Source: Bryopsis sp. KO-2023
Taxonomy: Eukaryota; Chlorophyta; Ulvophyceae; Bryopsidales; Bryopsidaceae
Length of the DNA stretch: 64,000 nt
Reading direction: 5' to 3'
NCBI GenBank assembly: GCA_030272585.1
Contig: BSYQ01000002.1
Coordinates: forward strand, 8,246,001 to 8,310,000
In this document: positions 32,026 through 43,363 of the stretch, piece by piece
Layout of the letters: each line of letters starts with the position of its first letter
Position numbering within the stretch: the stretch's first letter is position 1
The notes under the pieces: generated by a model
Told to the model about the DNA's origin: nothing
Seen by the model: only the letters and a program-made list of their open reading frames with translations
The model's database searches: none
Translations under genes and position numbers: made by a program

Positions 32026-35000
32026 GGTGGCGTCCCGCTTGAAAAAAAAGATCCTTTTCCTGGAATCACAATATCACGTGGTGAAACGAGCGAGACTCTT
32101 ATCGCATTTCTGAGCGTACAATGCGAAAAAGAGACGTGGGGATGCCCGGCACAAGCGGAAGCAAAACGAGGCCTCCCCATTTCGAAAACACCACGACCAA
32201 AACGTAGACTCGGCGATCATAGAAGCAAAAAAGAACCTCTTCTAGAACGTTCCGAAAACCACCCTCCGACTTCGCAGAGCCAAAGCCTGCAGTCTCAGGC
32301 ATGCCCTTTACCGTCGTTTGGGTTTTCTGATAAAGTTTTAAGAAGCGTAGCCGCAGAAATCTGATGCTGAGCGAACTCACTTGTGTGTGGTAGTCCGATA
32401 TGAAAAACGGTTCCTGCAGAGGGACTCGATCGTCCGAAAAAGTTGGTGGTGAGCTGCGATCACACCTCTTTTGAACTGCGACGGTGGTGTCGGATTGATC
32501 GGCGTCAATGATCTGGCGAGTAGACAGGGGGTCGAGCTCAAAATTTTCTGCAGTGAGTGGAAGAGTGACGAGCCTTTTCCCTCTTCTTTCAATTGACCCC
32601 CCTTTTTTCTGAATTCTATTTTTGAGTGGGTTGAAAGGCGTCGGTCTGGTGTGGGCTTTTTTTTTCCACGCGTGCGTTGGGGGGTTCTGACTCCAGCGCC
32701 CACGAATATTTCTACTGACGGAATGTCACTATTGCTTTCAGCCACTTCATTCTGAGGCGATTGGGACGACGCCTCTGGACTTGAGTGCGACTGTTTCCTG
32801 AAAACACAGTATGACAGACCTGCGCCCCCTCAAGCCGCTCGTGGAGGGGCTTGTCTGCTGGCTCGAAATACGATGGACCTCGGGTGAGGTGTTTGAACAA
32901 AAAATTGCTTAAAAGGAGTGTTGGGACCTAACCTTGAGGATGTCAGTCATGGAAGTATTTCCATGTGTGCTTAAAATGACCCCCCTTGTTCTGGAGATGG
33001 TGAGGGGTCCACTGGATTGATGTGTATGCATCAGGTAATTCCTTAATTAACACTGAAGGCAGAATCACACTCTCCACCTGACTGGAAAAATTGCTTGTAC
33101 AAATTCCTCGTTCACTTTTTTTCTTTTCCCTCATTAGGACAAGATATCCCCTTGCAAACTGACTGTTGAATATCTTCTGTGAAATCGGAAAGTGATGGAA
33201 AAAAACCCTCATTGGTGTGGCCTGGACTGTCCCACCATAAACTCCACCTGTCAAGAAATCAGCCTTGTTGTTGAGGAAAATCCATGTTTCAATGGACACC
33301 TTACTCTTTTGCCCCCTCCCTTTTCCCAATCATGGAATTCTCGCCTGCAAATCCTGAGCCTGAGGTCGATTTGAATTCTGTTTTGAGAATCTTAAAAACT
33401 CAGGTAGTGGGGAGCTGGACATGTTCTTCCAGTTCTTGATGATGGGGGCGGATTGCAAAGAAACGAAAAAAGAAAACAGCTGAACTCTCCCATGCTACGG
33501 GCTGCCCTTAGCGTGGAACAGCAACAACAGGAGCCCCGTCTCAAAAGGAGATCAGGAATACCCAGAGGACTTTGCTAGGTCAGGTTAAAAAAAAAAAAGA
33601 AAAGAGAAGCCATCCATCTAAAGGGAAGGATTCCTTTTGGATGGGGGGAAAATGAGCAAAAACAATTGCAGAAAAGCATCGCCCATGACTGTTTTTTTGT
33701 GGGTCAGTGACCCACAAATTATTAACAGCTGGTCCTGCAGTAGAATTTCATAGAATATCTTTTTTAACCTTAATTGCTCAAGATTCTGCATTGGGCTGTG
33801 GACAGGGGTCAACACATCGGATCGATTTCCACCATTCTGGATGCTATGATCCAAACAAGGTGAGTAAAAAAGGAAGTTTAAGAGTGAGTAAAAAAGAAGC
33901 TTCGTTCACATTTTGAGAAAAAAGGATACAGGAATTCCTTGTGGGCAAGACTGTTTTCCTTCTCGAAATCTTTTTTTTTTTTGATTATTTATCCGTGCAA
34001 GTTACTTTCACTTCTATGTGTTCCAGTGGCCCCTTAAGCAAAACAGAGATGACTGAAAGGAATATTTCAAATTTAAAGGATCCCAAATGCATCAGAGTCC
34101 CTGGAATGTTTTTGTGTCTGATACAGTTAATTGGCTTTTATTGAAACACACACACATGGACAGTGATACGATTTTTTTTTAATTCCTCCACATGTGGAAC
34201 CCTTCTCTTTCTTTCTTTCTTTCTTTCTTTTTTTTTCTTTCCTTTTTTTTCTTTCTGGATGTAGCTTTTGACATCCAGAAGACTGATTCTGCCAACCTCT
34301 CCCCCCCTTGAAAAGAAAATTAAGAACAACACAAAGAAATCGGCGATGGTTGAATTTCTGGACTCTGGAAAAACCCAAGAGATTTTAAAAAAGGGATAGA
34401 CCCCCATGCACCTGATAGCCCAAATGAAGCCGGAAAAAGATGAAGATTAAAAAACTCCTCCTGGTGGGAATAGGGTTCAAATGCCAATGGCTGCTTTCCC
34501 CTTCTCAGAAAAAAAATGTCGAAAAGGGACCTCAGTAGTGGATCAAGAATCGGGGCCAGTAGCAGCAAATTTGATTGTATTGTTTTTGTCACTCCCCTTT
34601 TAGATTGTGAATGATTTCATATTTCGAAGCACTGGCAAATTTTTGGGGAGGGAAAAAGAGTGAGAGACTAATGGGTCAGTCACAGAAAGCAAAAAGTAGT
34701 GAGACATAATAGGGGGGAGTTGTTTTGGTTTAAAATTCAGACTTGTGAATAAGGAATGTGGAAAATTCTTTCTTCTGTAGAGACAAGAAAAAAGGTGATA
34801 AAATTGGTCGAAACTTTTTTGTGGAAAGTTGGAGAGTTGATCAGTTGTACATAAGAACTCTAACTGCAGACTTCTGGAGAGTAAGAGAAAAACTGTTCGT
34901 TGGCAGGATATATCCATCCTCTATATAGAGTGGGAAAGAAAATGAGTCGGACATGAGTGTGTGCAATAGAGCTAACTGCAGTGAACACCACCTGGCCAAC
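32026..35000 (+). other. Divergent upstream unit of F-box gene 4 (U4), exon-like blocks
   Basis: Homologous to 60,993-64,000 in the same orientation. The best block, 33,342-33,413, is a 72-base open frame starting ATG, reading MEFSPANPEPEVD..LRILKTQ and followed by GTAGTG; the copy at 62,397-62,468 has the same length and frame with a few replacements. A QQQQEPRLKRRSGIPRG block follows near 33,520. The block near 33,783-33,859 has lost one base relative to U8, and the final block near 34,530 has an in-frame TAG, so this copy is probably dead. A TTTC microsatellite lies at 34,208-34,250. Product unknown. Confidence 0.5.
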
Positions 35001-35923
35001 CCCCCCCTGAGTTGTGGGATCAAATAAAAGAATAATTATGGATCATTCCTTTGCCCTCAGTCGCAACCATTAAATAATTCCATGCAATTTTGATTCAATA
35101 GCAGCATCGTTGAGGGAGATCACTGTAATGAAATTCAATGTCACAGCCTCTCAAACCAGGATGCACCCTGCCAATGGTGTGTCAAAACAGAAGGATTCGA
35201 ACCCTCGACGGGATGTGCTTGAAACGCAGATGTCGACACCTTGTACATGAAGATACAGTCCTGACTCCGAACGATTGGCCGCCTCTGGATTTAAATACCC
35301 TTCTCGCGAAGACATCGACCACACCCAAATGCTGTTGTCTGGGACTGCCCGTGGCCTTTTAATTGTCGAACGAACGTGACAACCGATTTGTGCATCATAT
35401 TTTACTCCACACCCGACCTGTGTAGACTTGTAATGGCGCGATCGACGTCATCTGTGGCCTCAACGACGACTATTTCACGCGATCGATGCTATGGGAGCCT
35501 ACCTGCCCAACTTGTGCGAGGACATTTGATGGCTTTCGGATCCACTTGTTGCCTTTTTTGTCTGGAAGTTAAGGATCGACCTTGATTGGTATGCGCCGCC
35601 ATGTAACGTCGCCTTCCCTCCTTAACTCTTACAAGCTCGTAACTGATTGCACGGTTGTAACCGTTTCGGCGGCGCGTTTACCCTCATATCGTTGGTTTTG
35701 ACTTTTCAATTCCGAGAGCGTTGGCGCACTTTTTCGAATATGGCTCACCCTCTCATAGTTTTATCGTGTCCCTCTTCTCGTTCCGTGTCGAGAGCCCCTT
35801 CTTCCCGCCGACAGATGTTGTCGACGGCCGAATTTCGACGCCCTAACAGGACATTCTCTTTTGGGAATGCTCGTGGGCTAAGGATTAATTCGGCGCCCAC
35901 TTCTTACGACGATATTGTGTCGT
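35001..35923. other. Intergenic with a tRNA-like relic
   Basis: On the minus strand at about 35,165-35,195 there is a T-arm GAGGGTTCGAATCCTTC with an excellent box B, but no D-arm and only a wobble-paired acceptor can be drawn. The rest has no supportable frame and would be expected to hold the missing 5' exons of the bestrophin-like gene; I could not find them. Confidence 0.4.
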
Positions 35924-36935
35924 ATGGGGGAGAAGTCCCCAAAGAGTGCGGCGGCAGGAGATGGTTCTCTGACGAAGAAGTATATGGAGGATGGCAAAGA
36001 GAAAGAGCAGTTCGGTAAGTGGATCATCGCCTTCGCTCACAGCCTCCGTATTCACCTGGCCGAAGGAGAAGAAGTGAAATATAAGGCTAAGAGAGTCAAG
36101 AACTTTTTTCCTTTGGATATCATATTGACCGACAAAGAGCTCGCGAGCCTGGTGAGACATGAGGTCCAGCTTCATCTCCATCAGGGCTCAGTTTTTTGAA
36201 AGTGTCGTTTTCTTGTGAAAAGCTGTGATTCTGTTACGCAATACTTTGGATGCTTGTGATTGCAGATGAGCTGCGAGAATCTACCAAACTTCTGTATTCA
36301 GGCAGCTTCGAAATCAGTGAATTCGTCAAACATGCCGCTCAAGGCGTCCAAGAGCATGGACCGCAGCATCTCGTTTTTCGCTGATATGGTCGAGCGATGC
36401 GAAAGACTCAAAAGGCAACCTGCCCTAGTCGAGCTCTCAAGGTACCAGCGCACCCCACTGTCTAGTATAGAGACAAAACAATCAACATGGAATTTTGTCT
36501 TTCGCCGTTTTGGTTGTTCCTGTGGGAGGAAGAGAGTTCCGATTGAATGTGGCGCGTACTTCCAGGCACGCAACGCCCTTCTTGAAAGTCTGGTTGAGTC
36601 TTCTCCCAGTGCTTTTTGCAAACTCCTGCAAAGCATGGACGATACCGGGAACGTTCTTCCTTTCCCTCGCTGTAATGAGTGTTGAAACATTCGCCATTCA
36701 TCTGGAAAAGCCGCTCGATGTTTTGCCCCTGGAATCGATATGCCGGAATATCACTGCTGGAGTGCAGGACTTAATCCACCACGGCCAACACGAAAACGTG
36801 AACACCTCTGAAATCTCTATCCGCCGGGAAACACAACGGGGTGGTGTTAGAAGACGCCGTTCCAATGAAAAGCCTTTTCTTGTTTTCCGACGCCCGTCTA
36901 AGAGTGAGAGTGGGAGACCTAACATTTGGAATTGA
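35924..36935 (+). CDS. Bestrophin-like (UPF0187) anion channel, 3' part, 3 exons seen
   Basis: Exons: up to 36,151 (frame open from 35,924, real 5' edge unknown, perhaps 36,011); 36,266-36,441; 36,566-36,935. Introns are GTGAGA..GCAG and GTACCA..CCAG. The joined protein shows the UPF0187 order: KWIIAFAHSLRIHL, TDKELASL, ENLPNFCIQ, MVERCERLKRQP (family ACERIKRTP), a hydrophobic FLKVWLSLLPVLF helix, then LEKPLDVLPLESICRNI (family EDPFGDD..DLPLDxLC). These are membrane anion channels of chloroplasts, fungi and bacteria. The N-terminal transmembrane part with the usual NASYxRW segment is not visible, so the gene is either 5'-truncated or has small unseen exons. Confidence 0.75.
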
Positions 36936-37667
36936 CTCTATTGTGTGAAAGCGGCCCTATTGTCTATGAGTCTCGTTTGTTGAGAAACAGCTTCGACTGT
37001 CGACGGCCAGAACCGGCTTGGCCAATGTAAGTACAATTCAAAAACAGTTTTTCAAGGAGAATAGGTGTGGGGTTATCAGCCGATGCACGAAAACGTATGG
37101 GGTGCGCTTGATCTAGGTTGAAAACTTTTTTATTTTTGTTTGAGGGTTTGAGTTGCTTGGCAGGGCCTGCACTCGATGGAATTACTTACTGAGGAGCAGA
37201 TGAATGGTGATATTTCTAGACCCAGGTAGCGATGGTTTGATTTCTTTTCGTGGTGCTGTCGTTTTTGTTTCCGGATATACCATGCACATTTTAAAAGATC
37301 TGAGAGGATCAAGAATTTTAAATTCATTTTTCCTTCCTCTTCTTTTTTTTTTCCTCCAAGAGTGTTCACATCTACTTGTATTTCATGGACCATCACCCCA
37401 CAGCCAAACCTACATCTTTGATCTTAAAATGAACATACGGATTGTGGCCACAAGAATTGCCAAGGCCAATATATTGTGGATATATTCGGGTTTCTGATTT
37501 TTTTTTTAAAGGAAAGTCTGCAGCTGCTGCACCGACATCTGTTCTAAAAATCCCTCATTCTCCAAGTAAGATTTCATCCAGAGATTTCTACAGCATTCGA
37601 TTGACCCTTGCTCTTTCAATGAGTACCCTCTCTTTCATGCCTTATAGGTCCACATACAGTGTGTCTG
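36936..37667. other. Intergenic, no gene recognised
   Basis: Contains T-rich runs near 37,340 and 37,500. No conserved frame or repeat copy was recognised. Confidence 0.45.
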
Positions 37668-38150
37668 TCATGAAGGGTCTTTCCTTTGATGACTCAATTT
37701 CGCTGAAAATGCACAGTCGATTATCGCCGACTTCTCCACACCTCGCATTTGTTTTTCAGGCAGCGTTTGCTGGGCCTGGCCATCGTGCGGGCTCCCGGTT
37801 TTTGCAGGGTGTTTTATACGCTTAGCGGTCAATCTTGGATCGATTCCTCCACCTCTACAGCTGGTTTCTGGGATTTCTGGGTTTGTCCACTGAAGGAGCA
37901 GCTGGTCGCGCCTATCGATGAGACAAAGCACCAGCGTCGCGATCTCTGGCGCCCACTCTTCGAAATCCAAATCTGACACGACCTGATGAACCCCAGGGAT
38001 ATGGACCGTCCTCCTTGCCGCATTCCAATCCTTCGCAACGCAAGAGCACCTTTCTAGATCTATGCGTCGAAGTGGGGCAAAAATTTGATGAAGGAGGTCT
38101 TCTGGGAGGTCCCACGCAATCCTGGGCTTCTCGATGGTGGCTGTCGCCAA
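37668..38150 (-). CDS. F-box protein 5, without propeller
   Basis: 160 residues. Residues about 10-48 are an F-box of the local family type (IAWDLPEDLLHQIFAPLRRIDLERCSCVAKDW). The following ~40 residues (EEWAPEIATLVLCLIDRRDQLLLQW) could be the start of a first blade, but no WD repeats follow. The last ~65 residues look unlike any family member. It is either a truncated gene, a gene with an unrecognised intron, or a free F-box protein. Its N-terminus MATATIEKP differs from the MSD start of the siblings. Confidence 0.6.
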   Translation of the reverse strand: MATATIEKPRIAWDLPEDLLHQIFAPLRRIDLERCSCVAKDWNAARRTVHIPGVHQVVSDLDFEEWAPEIATLVLCLIDRRDQLLLQWTNPEIPETSCRGGGIDPRLTAKRIKHPAKTGSPHDGQAQQTLPEKQMRGVEKSAIIDCAFSAKLSHQRKDPS

Positions 38151-38216
38151 ACAATCAGAGCGAAAAGAGTTGGCAGAATTTCAGGGCGTTTAGGATGCCT
38201 TCCCCATTGTTAGGGG

Positions 38217-38507
38217 CTACATGTGCAAATTCCGGTCGAGTTTCACCCAACAGAAAGCCCTCGAACCCCAACTTGCATCGGAAAAAAAGTACTCCCCACG
38301 TGGGGAGTGCACTTGCAGGGTTCCTTCCTTGACGACAAGGGTACCTATTGCAGCTTCGATCGTTCGCCTTTTCATGATGAGTTCCTCCCCATCGTTGAGC
38401 TTGTTTCGTGGGACTTTTCTCTTTACCCTGTCGTCCATGAAGATGTTTGTGCCAATGCAGTAAGAGTCATTTGAGGTAACCCTCCTTCCAATCGACGCCT
38501 TAGCCAT
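38217..38507 (-). CDS. Hypothetical protein upstream of F-box gene 5
   Basis: 96 residues from MAKASIGRR to LDRNLHM. It lies on the same strand as F-box gene 5, 66 bases before its start and in another frame. The sequence is balanced and moderately charged (a DDRVKRKVPRNK segment) without low complexity. I recognise no domain. It could be an exon of the same transcript or a spurious frame. Confidence 0.25.
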   Translation of the reverse strand: MAKASIGRRVTSNDSYCIGTNIFMDDRVKRKVPRNKLNDGEELIMKRRTIEAAIGTLVVKEGTLQVHSPRGEYFFSDASWGSRAFCWVKLDRNLHM

Positions 38508-38564
38508 CCGTGGTAAGGGGACCATGGCTGAGCGGAAAAATAGGCAAAAGCTTTTTTCTCCCAC

Positions 38565-39791
38565 ACTCTGCTTGTTTTGCCGCTGATTGCCGAGCTGTTT
38601 TTCGCAGACTTCTTGCTCGTTGTCCTTTTTTAACCTTGTTGCTACCTCTGAGGGTCAAGTCAGGCCCTTCACTAACCAAAGCCGTGATGCGTGTGTCAAG
38701 GTGAAGAAGCTACTCCAAGTTCAGGTCCATCCTGGAGCTTTGTACCCTTGAACTTCATCCATCTGTTTGATGGGCGTATTTTGTGTCCAGAAATTGGCCA
38801 AATCTACAGGTATGCTGTCCGAATCCTGAAACCTGAAAGTGTTGGACGAATCTGAACTTCATATTCATATTATGAAGGAAGGCCTGACCCCTAAATGTCG
38901 GAAATTTGAAACGCATGAAACAGAAGTTGAGGAAAAAAACAGGGAAGGTACACGAATACATGACATGACACGGCAGTTTTTCAACACGAAACCGAAACGC
39001 GAACAAGACCATGCGATCATGTCATTAACATTTGAATGTTTTCAGGTGCGTTCTGGTGACAGAATGCAGCGTTCTTTGAAGCCTTTTTTGTCACCTGGGG
39101 TCGGCCTGCACTGACATTTCACCACATGATCGAAATCGTGCAGGCTGGCTGATAACCACTGGTGATTTTTTTCTTCCCAAAAAGCCGTGACTGCTTCGAC
39201 ATCCGGGGCATTTGTCACATTTTGCTACCCAACCCACAAGCTAAAAATATCACAATAGATATAAATAGGCCTGATTTAAATAGGTGCCCACTTAAGAATA
39301 GGATTCAAAGCAGGTGGTGGAGCTTCACTTCTTACTTCTGTTTAATGTGTTTAAAGTTTTCGATAGTCAGAAGTCCAAAATACCCCTCCCCCCCCCCCCA
39401 AAAAAAAAGGAAAAGAAAAGAAGAAAAAAGAATTTGGGGAGGTTTGCAATCACATTCACATTCCAATACTTTCCTTCCATTTGTTTCCCACTTCGGCATT
39501 CACCCCCCATATTCCGCAAATGTTTTCGGGGACAGAAAAAGCCACCCGCAATATAATTAACACCTTATCGCAATTTTTCTTGATCAATATTAAGCAATGG
39601 GGAATTGAACTAGTGTTCTCCTAATTCATGAAGATTTAAAATTAAAAAAAAACAACAAGCAGACATGAGATGTTAGTGAAGAAGATAAAACAAATTCGTA
39701 AGAGAGTCCCTCTTTAAAATTGCGCATCTCTTTCATTGAACTGGTAATATAACATAACAGTATTAAACAAGAGAATGCCTAGTAGGTATGC
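38565..39791. other. Intergenic, no gene recognised
   Basis: Contains C and A runs at 39,384-39,410 and AT-rich sequence next to the stop of F-box gene 6. No reading frame with supporting pattern was seen. Confidence 0.45.
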
Positions 39792-40838
39792 CTACACCCC
39801 CTTCGAAAAATCCCACTCCAAAATCTCCCCAAGAGCACCAATGGCCACCAAGTATTCATGATCCACCCGTAACACATCCACCCTTTGCAAGGCAAACTGG
39901 CCCAGATTGTGCGAACAATCAAAACTTCGCTCACATTCGCCCTTGATTGTATCCCATATTTTTATTGTTCTATCTCCTGATCCCGTGAACATCCGACCTC
40001 CTTTGACAACAACGGAAGTCACATAGCTTTTGTGACCTCGGAAGATTTGCACGTGCTGGCCGCTTTCCAATTCCCACGAGCGAATAATACCATCCCATGC
40101 ACCACAAAAAATGAGTCCATCAGACACATCCATGGCAGATGCTCCCCGTTTCTGTCTATGAATCACTCTAAGGCAAACATTGTCCACCAAGTTCCATAAT
40201 CGAATAGTCTCATCCATTGACCCACTGATCAAGAGATTGTCTGGTTGGGGCAAGAGACAAGTAACCTGATCTTTATGACCTTGGAGGGATCCAACCATCT
40301 CCCATATCCCTTTTCCCCAAATTTGAAGATCCCCATTTCTGCCCGCGATAGCTACGTTGTTGCCAAGGTCCGCAATCGAGAAGATGAAAGTATCCAAAAT
40401 TGGGACGCAAAAAAGCTTTTTCCACGTGGATATATCCCATCCACACAAGTCACCTTTGCTCCCGGTCACAAGCATCCCATCCATGAAAGAGAGACTCCGC
40501 ACCCATCTGATCTTCTCAGATTCAAAAATAAACTCTCTTCGATCGAAATCGAACACCTTATACCCTAAGCCACCCAAGGCAATAAAATTGTCCAGCTTGG
40601 CACTCCGAAATGTGGAAAAACATTTTCGGCTTCTGTGAACAATAGGCTTTATTGGTTCATGCAACCATGCACGTTCCAAGCCGATTTTCCTTTTTAGGGA
40701 CGATTCTTTTTTGATAACTTCTTGCCAAGATGTGGCGACACAGGAGCATCTGGCAAGCGACACAATTGGAATTCTCCGGAAAATATCGATCAGGATCTCC
40801 CTGGGCAAGTACCATTCCACCTGAATAAAGTCGCTCAT
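39792..40838 (-). CDS. F-box/WD40 protein 6
   Basis: 348 residues, intact. The F-box is ILIDIFRRIPIVSLARCSCVATSW. Propeller strands end in WDISTWKK, LQIWGKG, IRLWNLVD, IRSWELES, IKIWDTIK and LEWDFS. Its first ~60 residues are almost those of gene 3, and the two upstream sequences also match (GGGACGCCAGGC element near 40,972 against 24,200). Its propeller, however, is distinct (QPDNLLISGSMDE, VIHRQKRGASA). Confidence 0.92.
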   Translation of the reverse strand: MSDFIQVEWYLPREILIDIFRRIPIVSLARCSCVATSWQEVIKKESSLKRKIGLERAWLHEPIKPIVHRSRKCFSTFRSAKLDNFIALGGLGYKVFDFDRREFIFESEKIRWVRSLSFMDGMLVTGSKGDLCGWDISTWKKLFCVPILDTFIFSIADLGNNVAIAGRNGDLQIWGKGIWEMVGSLQGHKDQVTCLLPQPDNLLISGSMDETIRLWNLVDNVCLRVIHRQKRGASAMDVSDGLIFCGAWDGIIRSWELESGQHVQIFRGHKSYVTSVVVKGGRMFTGSGDRTIKIWDTIKGECERSFDCSHNLGQFALQRVDVLRVDHEYLVAIGALGEILEWDFSKGV

Positions 40839-41860
40839 GGCGCCTCCCCTTCAATTTGGAAAAACGACTCATCGATCAATCAATAGTTCCTTTGCTCCGC
40901 CAAAAACGATGCTGTCAAAACCAATAACTTTTTCGCCTTGACGAGAGCGCAAGTTTTTTCATGAAGCTGTTGGGACGCCAGGCACTAACACAGGAGGCCA
41001 TCGCCCGCCTGGCGTCCCATTTTTTTCGAAAAAACACTACGAAAACGACCAGAGAGAAGACGAAAAAGTAAAAAGGAAATATTCTAGCTGAACGTCCTCA
41101 CGACCAACCCCAAACATCGCAGAGACGAAACCTACAGCCTGAGTCACCCCCTGTTACAACCATCTCCTGCCTGGGTTTCTCGATAAAATTTCGAAAAAAC
41201 GGAACAGGAAACTTGCGCCGAGAGAACCCACCTGTGTGCGGTAGTCCGATATTTTTCCACGTTTCCTGCAGAGAAACTCGATCGTCCGAAGAAGCTGTTT
41301 TGGGGTTGGGATAACAGCTCTTTTCAACTGCTGTTGTTGTCGAATTGATCGACGTTGATGACCCGACCAGTCGACAAGGGGTCAGGTCAAATTTTTCTGC
41401 AGTGAGTGGAAGACTGACGACCCACAAAAATAACTGGAGGGGTCACTTACCCATCCGATGTAGTCTAGAAAAAAAAAAGAGTGCTGGTGACCAGGCCAGG
41501 GTAGGCTTCCTTTAATTGGAGGTAAAATATTAGGGAGAAAAAAAAAATCTAGAACAACACTGCTTGTGACTTTTTTTTCTGTTGGTCAGTAGAAAGAATT
41601 TGACTTTTGATTTGACGAACAAGTGTGGGTGTGATAGAAATTCCAACGTGGAGGGTATCTTTTTTACCACGTGGGGAAAAGGGGGAATCCAGGGGTGGAC
41701 ATATTTTTAAAGAAAAAAAAAGACAGGGGGCTGGGGGTGGACCGTCCTTTCTGACCCCCCCCCCAAAAAAAAAAAGAGAAAAAAAGAGTGATACCGAAAC
41801 AGCCATAGATCAAACCATCCATTCTAAATCATACCTCAGATTTTTCTTCAGCTAAACTCA
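40839..41860 (+). other. Truncated upstream unit of F-box gene 6 (U6)
   Basis: The first ~580 bases follow the other upstream units up to the GACCCCTTGTCGAC and TTTTTCTGCAGTGAGTGGAAG segments (41,360-41,415). Similarity then jumps: the next ~430 bases share only fragments. About 2 kb of the unit is therefore deleted or replaced. No exon-like block is left. Confidence 0.55.
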
Positions 41861-42211
41861 CTCAGCAAGAAATTTTGTGTATCTTTTCCTGGTGCTTTTC
41901 AAACCAAGGGAACATCGTAAAAAGAATAGCTGTTGGAGGATTTACCATGTCAGTTTGCTGTTATTTTAATCTATCTTTTGCTAGTATGTCTGTAGTCCTA
42001 TCCACTTGTAATGTAACTTGCCCTACTACAAGGCCCCAGCGTTTTGTTTTGTTTCGACTAGAAGGATCCCCTGTGCATTGTTTTACGAAAAGGAGTGGGG
42101 ATTGATTACCTTTTGATTGGGACAAATCGAAGAGGATTTGTCTTCAGGTCACTGTTTTGCCTATGGGATCAAAACCATTTGCAATTCTTTCTGTGCATCA
42201 ATTCTTTTCCA
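41861..42211. other. Intergenic, no gene recognised
   Basis: A spacer between the truncated unit and the next tRNA-promoter-like repeat. Nothing recognised. Confidence 0.4.
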
Positions 42212-42640
42212 TGATCCACTAAAACACGCACACACAAGGGCACCAAAACAACAGCACACTTTTTTTCCCCAACATGCACGAAAATCCCCCCAAAAAAGGT
42301 AAAAAGCAAAATCGAAACAAAAACAAAACCCCGCTGAAACCGCCGGCGGCTACGACCTCTCTGGCGCATGACAATTCGAGAGTGAAGGTTTGAACCCAGG
42401 ACCTGAAGGATCCTCTAGCAAATCCCCTTGACCAGCGGGCCGAACGATGACATGCAGCGATGTCGCACTCAAGTACCCCCCCGAGGATGATTCACCCCAA
42501 CCAACAGAAACTCGAACGGTGCGCGCGTCGAGCGGCTCTCCGACGTCTTCGAAGACGTCCCCGGTCCAAACCAGCTGTCAATCCGAATCGCTGTCATCGC
42601 GATGCTCACGCGTGGTGATAATCAAAGCCACCAAAGAGTC
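42212..42640 (-). repeat. tRNA-promoter-like repeat (SINE candidate), copy d
   Basis: On the minus strand box A is at 42,424-42,434 and box B, in the variant form GTTCAAACC, at 42,388-42,396. The paired CCGCCGGCGG element and the CACACACAAGGGCACC segment follow as in the other copies. Confidence 0.5.
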
Positions 42641-42930
42641 AGGTGGGGGACGACTGACACCCTTGCACCGAGACTAAATGTCAATGAGGAATGCGGTGCA
42701 CAGGAGTTCTCACAAACAACCGATTCAAATTTTCGGCTGGGGTGTTCCCTGGAAGAAGAAAATGTCGTGAGGGCATCGCCAAAGATCAGAGGAGGGACTT
42801 TCATAACGCAAAGTAAAATACCCGCTGTAACACCGTCGCGCGTGGACGAGGCTGGTGGGGGATCATTCCATTCTGTGTTGCTTTTTTGTGATAAGAGTTG
42901 ACATCAAATTGAATGCTGCTTTTTCTGCAT
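42641..42930. repeat. Segment shared, inverted, with about 9,020-9,300
   Basis: The inverse copy of the segment left of repeat copy a, ending at AAATTGAATGCTGC. Confidence 0.6.
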
Positions 42931-42943
42931 AGCAGATGCCTCT

Positions 42944-43363
42944 GTGACGTCTTCAACGGCCAGCCAGGCGATCGCGCCCCAAAATGCAATGAGCTCTATG
43001 GCAGGAGCAAGCTTCATGAATGGCGAGCCTGATCTGAAGTCCTCTTTGGTGTGGATGAAAGAGGGGACGCAAAGAGTGCACCAACAGAGAGAGCGAACGT
43101 TTTTCACGACAATCGATGTGCCAATTGATCTGAGGGCATCTGTTGCGTTTGGCAGTCTACCCAGAGACATCCTTGACGCTGCTCCGAAACACAGGGGCTG
43201 GCTTTTGTTTGAATGCCAGAGAACAGAAAAACCAATTAACGAATTCGGCGCTTACCAATCTGACGATTTCATTCGCTGGGAAGATTCTAAGATGGCCCAA
43301 GGACAAAGCCGAAGATGTCATCTGCACCCTATCAAATACAACGCTAGAAATCTCAGGAAATGA
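42944..43363 (+). CDS. Hypothetical reading frame
   Basis: 139 residues, rich in S, A and Q at the N-terminus, then a mixed part (VWMKEGTQRVHQQRERTFF, SLPRDILDAAPKHRGW). The frame stays open upstream to a possible acceptor TGCATAGCAG at 42,934. It is not repeated elsewhere in the window. No domain recognised; possibly an internal exon. Confidence 0.25.
   Translation: MTSSTASQAIAPQNAMSSMAGASFMNGEPDLKSSLVWMKEGTQRVHQQRERTFFTTIDVPIDLRASVAFGSLPRDILDAAPKHRGWLLFECQRTEKPINEFGAYQSDDFIRWEDSKMAQGQSRRCHLHPIKYNARNLRK

Noticed and set aside
35165-35260. tRNA gene on the minus strand
   Set aside because: Only the T-arm is good. There is no D-arm and the acceptor stem would need four G-T pairs.
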